Program-made: the position numbers and the translations under genes
Assembly: GCA_037441725.1 (NCBI GenBank)
Contig: JBBIRT010000163.1
Coordinates: 1-6,474 of the forward strand
Source of the DNA: JBBIRT01 sp037441725
GTDB taxonomy: Bacteria > Desulfobacterota > BSN033 > UBA1163
Length of the DNA stretch: 6,474 bases
Direction: 5' to 3'
The notes under the pieces: model-generated
What the model saw: the letters and a program-made list of their open reading frames with translations, nothing else
Database searches by the model: none
What the model was told of the DNA's origin: nothing
Shown here: positions 5,345 to 6,474 of the stretch, one piece after another
How positions within the stretch are numbered: the first letter of the stretch is position 1
How the letters are laid out: each line of letters begins with the position of its first letter

Positions 5345-6357
5345 ATCTTAATATGCTTCTATCCCTACAGAAAGCCCTGCTTCATCCAGAGATCTATCCT
5401 GATCATCCTCAATCCATCCAATTGATTGAAACCCATATTTCTCTCCTTTTTTTAACAGGACAGTATGTTTACAAGGTCAAGAAACCTGTCAATTTTGGTT
5501 TCTTGGATTTCACCTCTCTTGAAAAGAGAAGATTTTTCTGCGAACAGGAAGTCTTGTTAAACCGTAGGTTATCTCCAACCCTTTATCAAGGAGTCACAAG
5601 AATTACTCAGGAGGGAGATCGGGTTTCGTTAGATGGTCAGGGGAAGTTGATCGAGTATGCCGTGAGGATGAAACAAATCCCTGAAGAGTTCTTAATGGAT
5701 CGGTTGCTTGAAAAGAATCAAGTTACTCCCCAAATGATCGAAGCGGTTTCAGAGAAATTGGTGAGATTCTATTTAACAGCAGAGACAAATGATAGGATTA
5801 AAAGCTTTGCTAAACCAGAACGTCTAAAACAAGATACCGATGAGAACTTTCAACAGACAGAGAAATATATTGGCATTACGATCCCCATGGAAGTTTATAA
5901 GGAGATAAAAAACCGAACAAATGATTTTTTGAAAGTAGAAGGGGAAATATTTTACAAAAGGATTTCCCAGGATCGAATTCGAGACTGCCATGGAGATCTT
6001 CGATTGGAACATATCTTTTGGGGGGAGGAGATCTCTATTTTTGATTGTATTGAATTTAATGAGCGTTTCCGATATACCGATGTAGCGGCAGACGTCGGTT
6101 TTTTAGCGATGGATCTTGATTATCAAGGGAGGCAGGATCTTAGTGATCATTTAATCCAAACCTTTATGAATAAATCTGGAGATAAAGAACTGCTTGAGGT
6201 ATTAAATTATTATAAATGCTATCGAGCCTATGTCCGGGGTAAGGTTGAGAGTTTTCGTTTAGATGATCCTTATATTCCCGAAGAAGAGAAAAGGAGGGCG
6301 ACCCAAAGAGCGAGAAAATATTTTAACCTCGCCCATCGATATGCCTTAACATTTTAA
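5341..6357 (+). CDS. APH-like phosphotransferase-fold protein (COG2187 type)
   Basis: The 338-residue cytosolic protein belongs to the uncharacterised COG2187 branch of the aminoglycoside-phosphotransferase/protein-kinase-like fold. Diagnostic blocks are VYKVKKPVNFGFLDF (43-57, with the candidate ATP-binding lysines 47/48), LLNRRLSPTLYQGV (72-85), and the catalytic loop RDCHGDLRLEHI (214-225, with His217-Gly-Asp219). Next come IFDCIEFNERFRYTDVAADV (233-252, with candidate metal-binding Asp235) and YKCYRAYVRGKVESFRL (291-307). The ATG at 5341 overlaps the previous stop as ATGA, with AAGGA ten bases upstream, so translational coupling is likely. TTG 5314 would give a longer overlap and is less likely. 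Names such as aminoglycoside phosphotransferase given to relatives do not prove antibiotic resistance; the substrate is unknown. Related proteins often carry the P-loop domain fused at their C-terminus. Here it is the separate upstream gene. Confidence 0.88.
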   Translation: MNLNMLLSLQKALLHPEIYPDHPQSIQLIETHISLLFLTGQYVYKVKKPVNFGFLDFTSLEKRRFFCEQEVLLNRRLSPTLYQGVTRITQEGDRVSLDGQGKLIEYAVRMKQIPEEFLMDRLLEKNQVTPQMIEAVSEKLVRFYLTAETNDRIKSFAKPERLKQDTDENFQQTEKYIGITIPMEVYKEIKNRTNDFLKVEGEIFYKRISQDRIRDCHGDLRLEHIFWGEEISIFDCIEFNERFRYTDVAADVGFLAMDLDYQGRQDLSDHLIQTFMNKSGDKELLEVLNYYKCYRAYVRGKVESFRLDDPYIPEEEKRRATQRARKYFNLAHRYALTF

Positions 6358-6474
6358 ACCTTTTTCAGTCCCCTCTTATAGATATGCCTCACTTACTGGG
6401 GGAATTAGGCAGGGATGTTGGAGAAAATTTTATAGCGGAAACCTCAGCTTGTCCCATAACTACAGAATTCCTTA
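6358..6474. other. Right-end stretch without a convincing gene
   Basis: Two frames stay open to the window edge. One is a plus-strand frame from ATG 6384 (30 codons, no Shine-Dalgarno). The other is a minus-strand frame entering from the edge and ending at TGA 6391-6389 (27 codons). Neither gives recognisable protein. No strong terminator hairpin follows the last gene. Confidence 0.4.

Noticed and set aside
5341..6357. Aminoglycoside resistance gene
   Set aside because: The fold is APH-like, but the conserved blocks are those of the COG2187 family, for which antibiotic modification is not established.
6384..6474. Possible start of a new plus-strand gene at ATG 6384
   Set aside because: It has only 30 codons before the window edge, no Shine-Dalgarno and no recognisable motif. 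An equally open frame exists on the other strand.

Overview
The window is 6.5 kb of moderately AT-rich, purine-biased bacterial DNA. It holds two divergent gene blocks around a roughly 250-bp intergenic region. The gene content suggests an anaerobic Desulfobacterota (Syntrophales-like deltaproteobacterial) genome. It includes a UroD-like protein of the type abundant in anaerobic methyl-transferring deltaproteobacteria, a GlrK-like kinase next to a repeat-containing lipoprotein, and a COG2187/COG0645 kinase pair. This placement is inferred from protein style only; no rRNA or other phylogenetic marker is present.

The minus-strand block, read from about 3407 down to the left edge, holds three genes. 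They are a uroporphyrinogen-decarboxylase-family protein (3407-2157), a membrane sensor histidine kinase (2110-668), and a lipoprotein with TPR-like repeats (725-1, cut by the window edge). The lipoprotein gene starts inside the kinase gene, in another frame, with a 58-nt overlap. Its first 19 codons, including half of the signal peptide, are therefore dual-coding, and starting at a later ATG would lose the signal peptide. Kinase plus lipoprotein resembles the QseE/GlrK-QseG pair, so a sigma-54-type response regulator may lie just beyond the left edge.

The plus-strand block (3659-6357) holds three genes. The first is a HAL2/SAL1-type 3'(2'),5'-bisphosphate nucleotidase (CysQ-like). The second is a small P-loop kinase-like protein of the AAA_33/COG0645 type with a damaged Walker A loop. 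The third is an APH-like kinase-fold protein of the COG2187 type. The last two overlap by 4 nt (ATGA). The families of these two proteins are commonly found as one fused polypeptide with the APH-like domain first. Here they are split and in the opposite order, and the P-loop glycine before the lysine is tryptophan. This is the most unusual point in the window.

The intergenic region (3408-3658) carries a good sigma-70-like promoter for each direction and an unexplained terminator-like hairpin on the plus strand. The right end (6358-6474) holds no convincing gene. No tRNA, rRNA, CRISPR array, insertion sequence or attachment site was seen.
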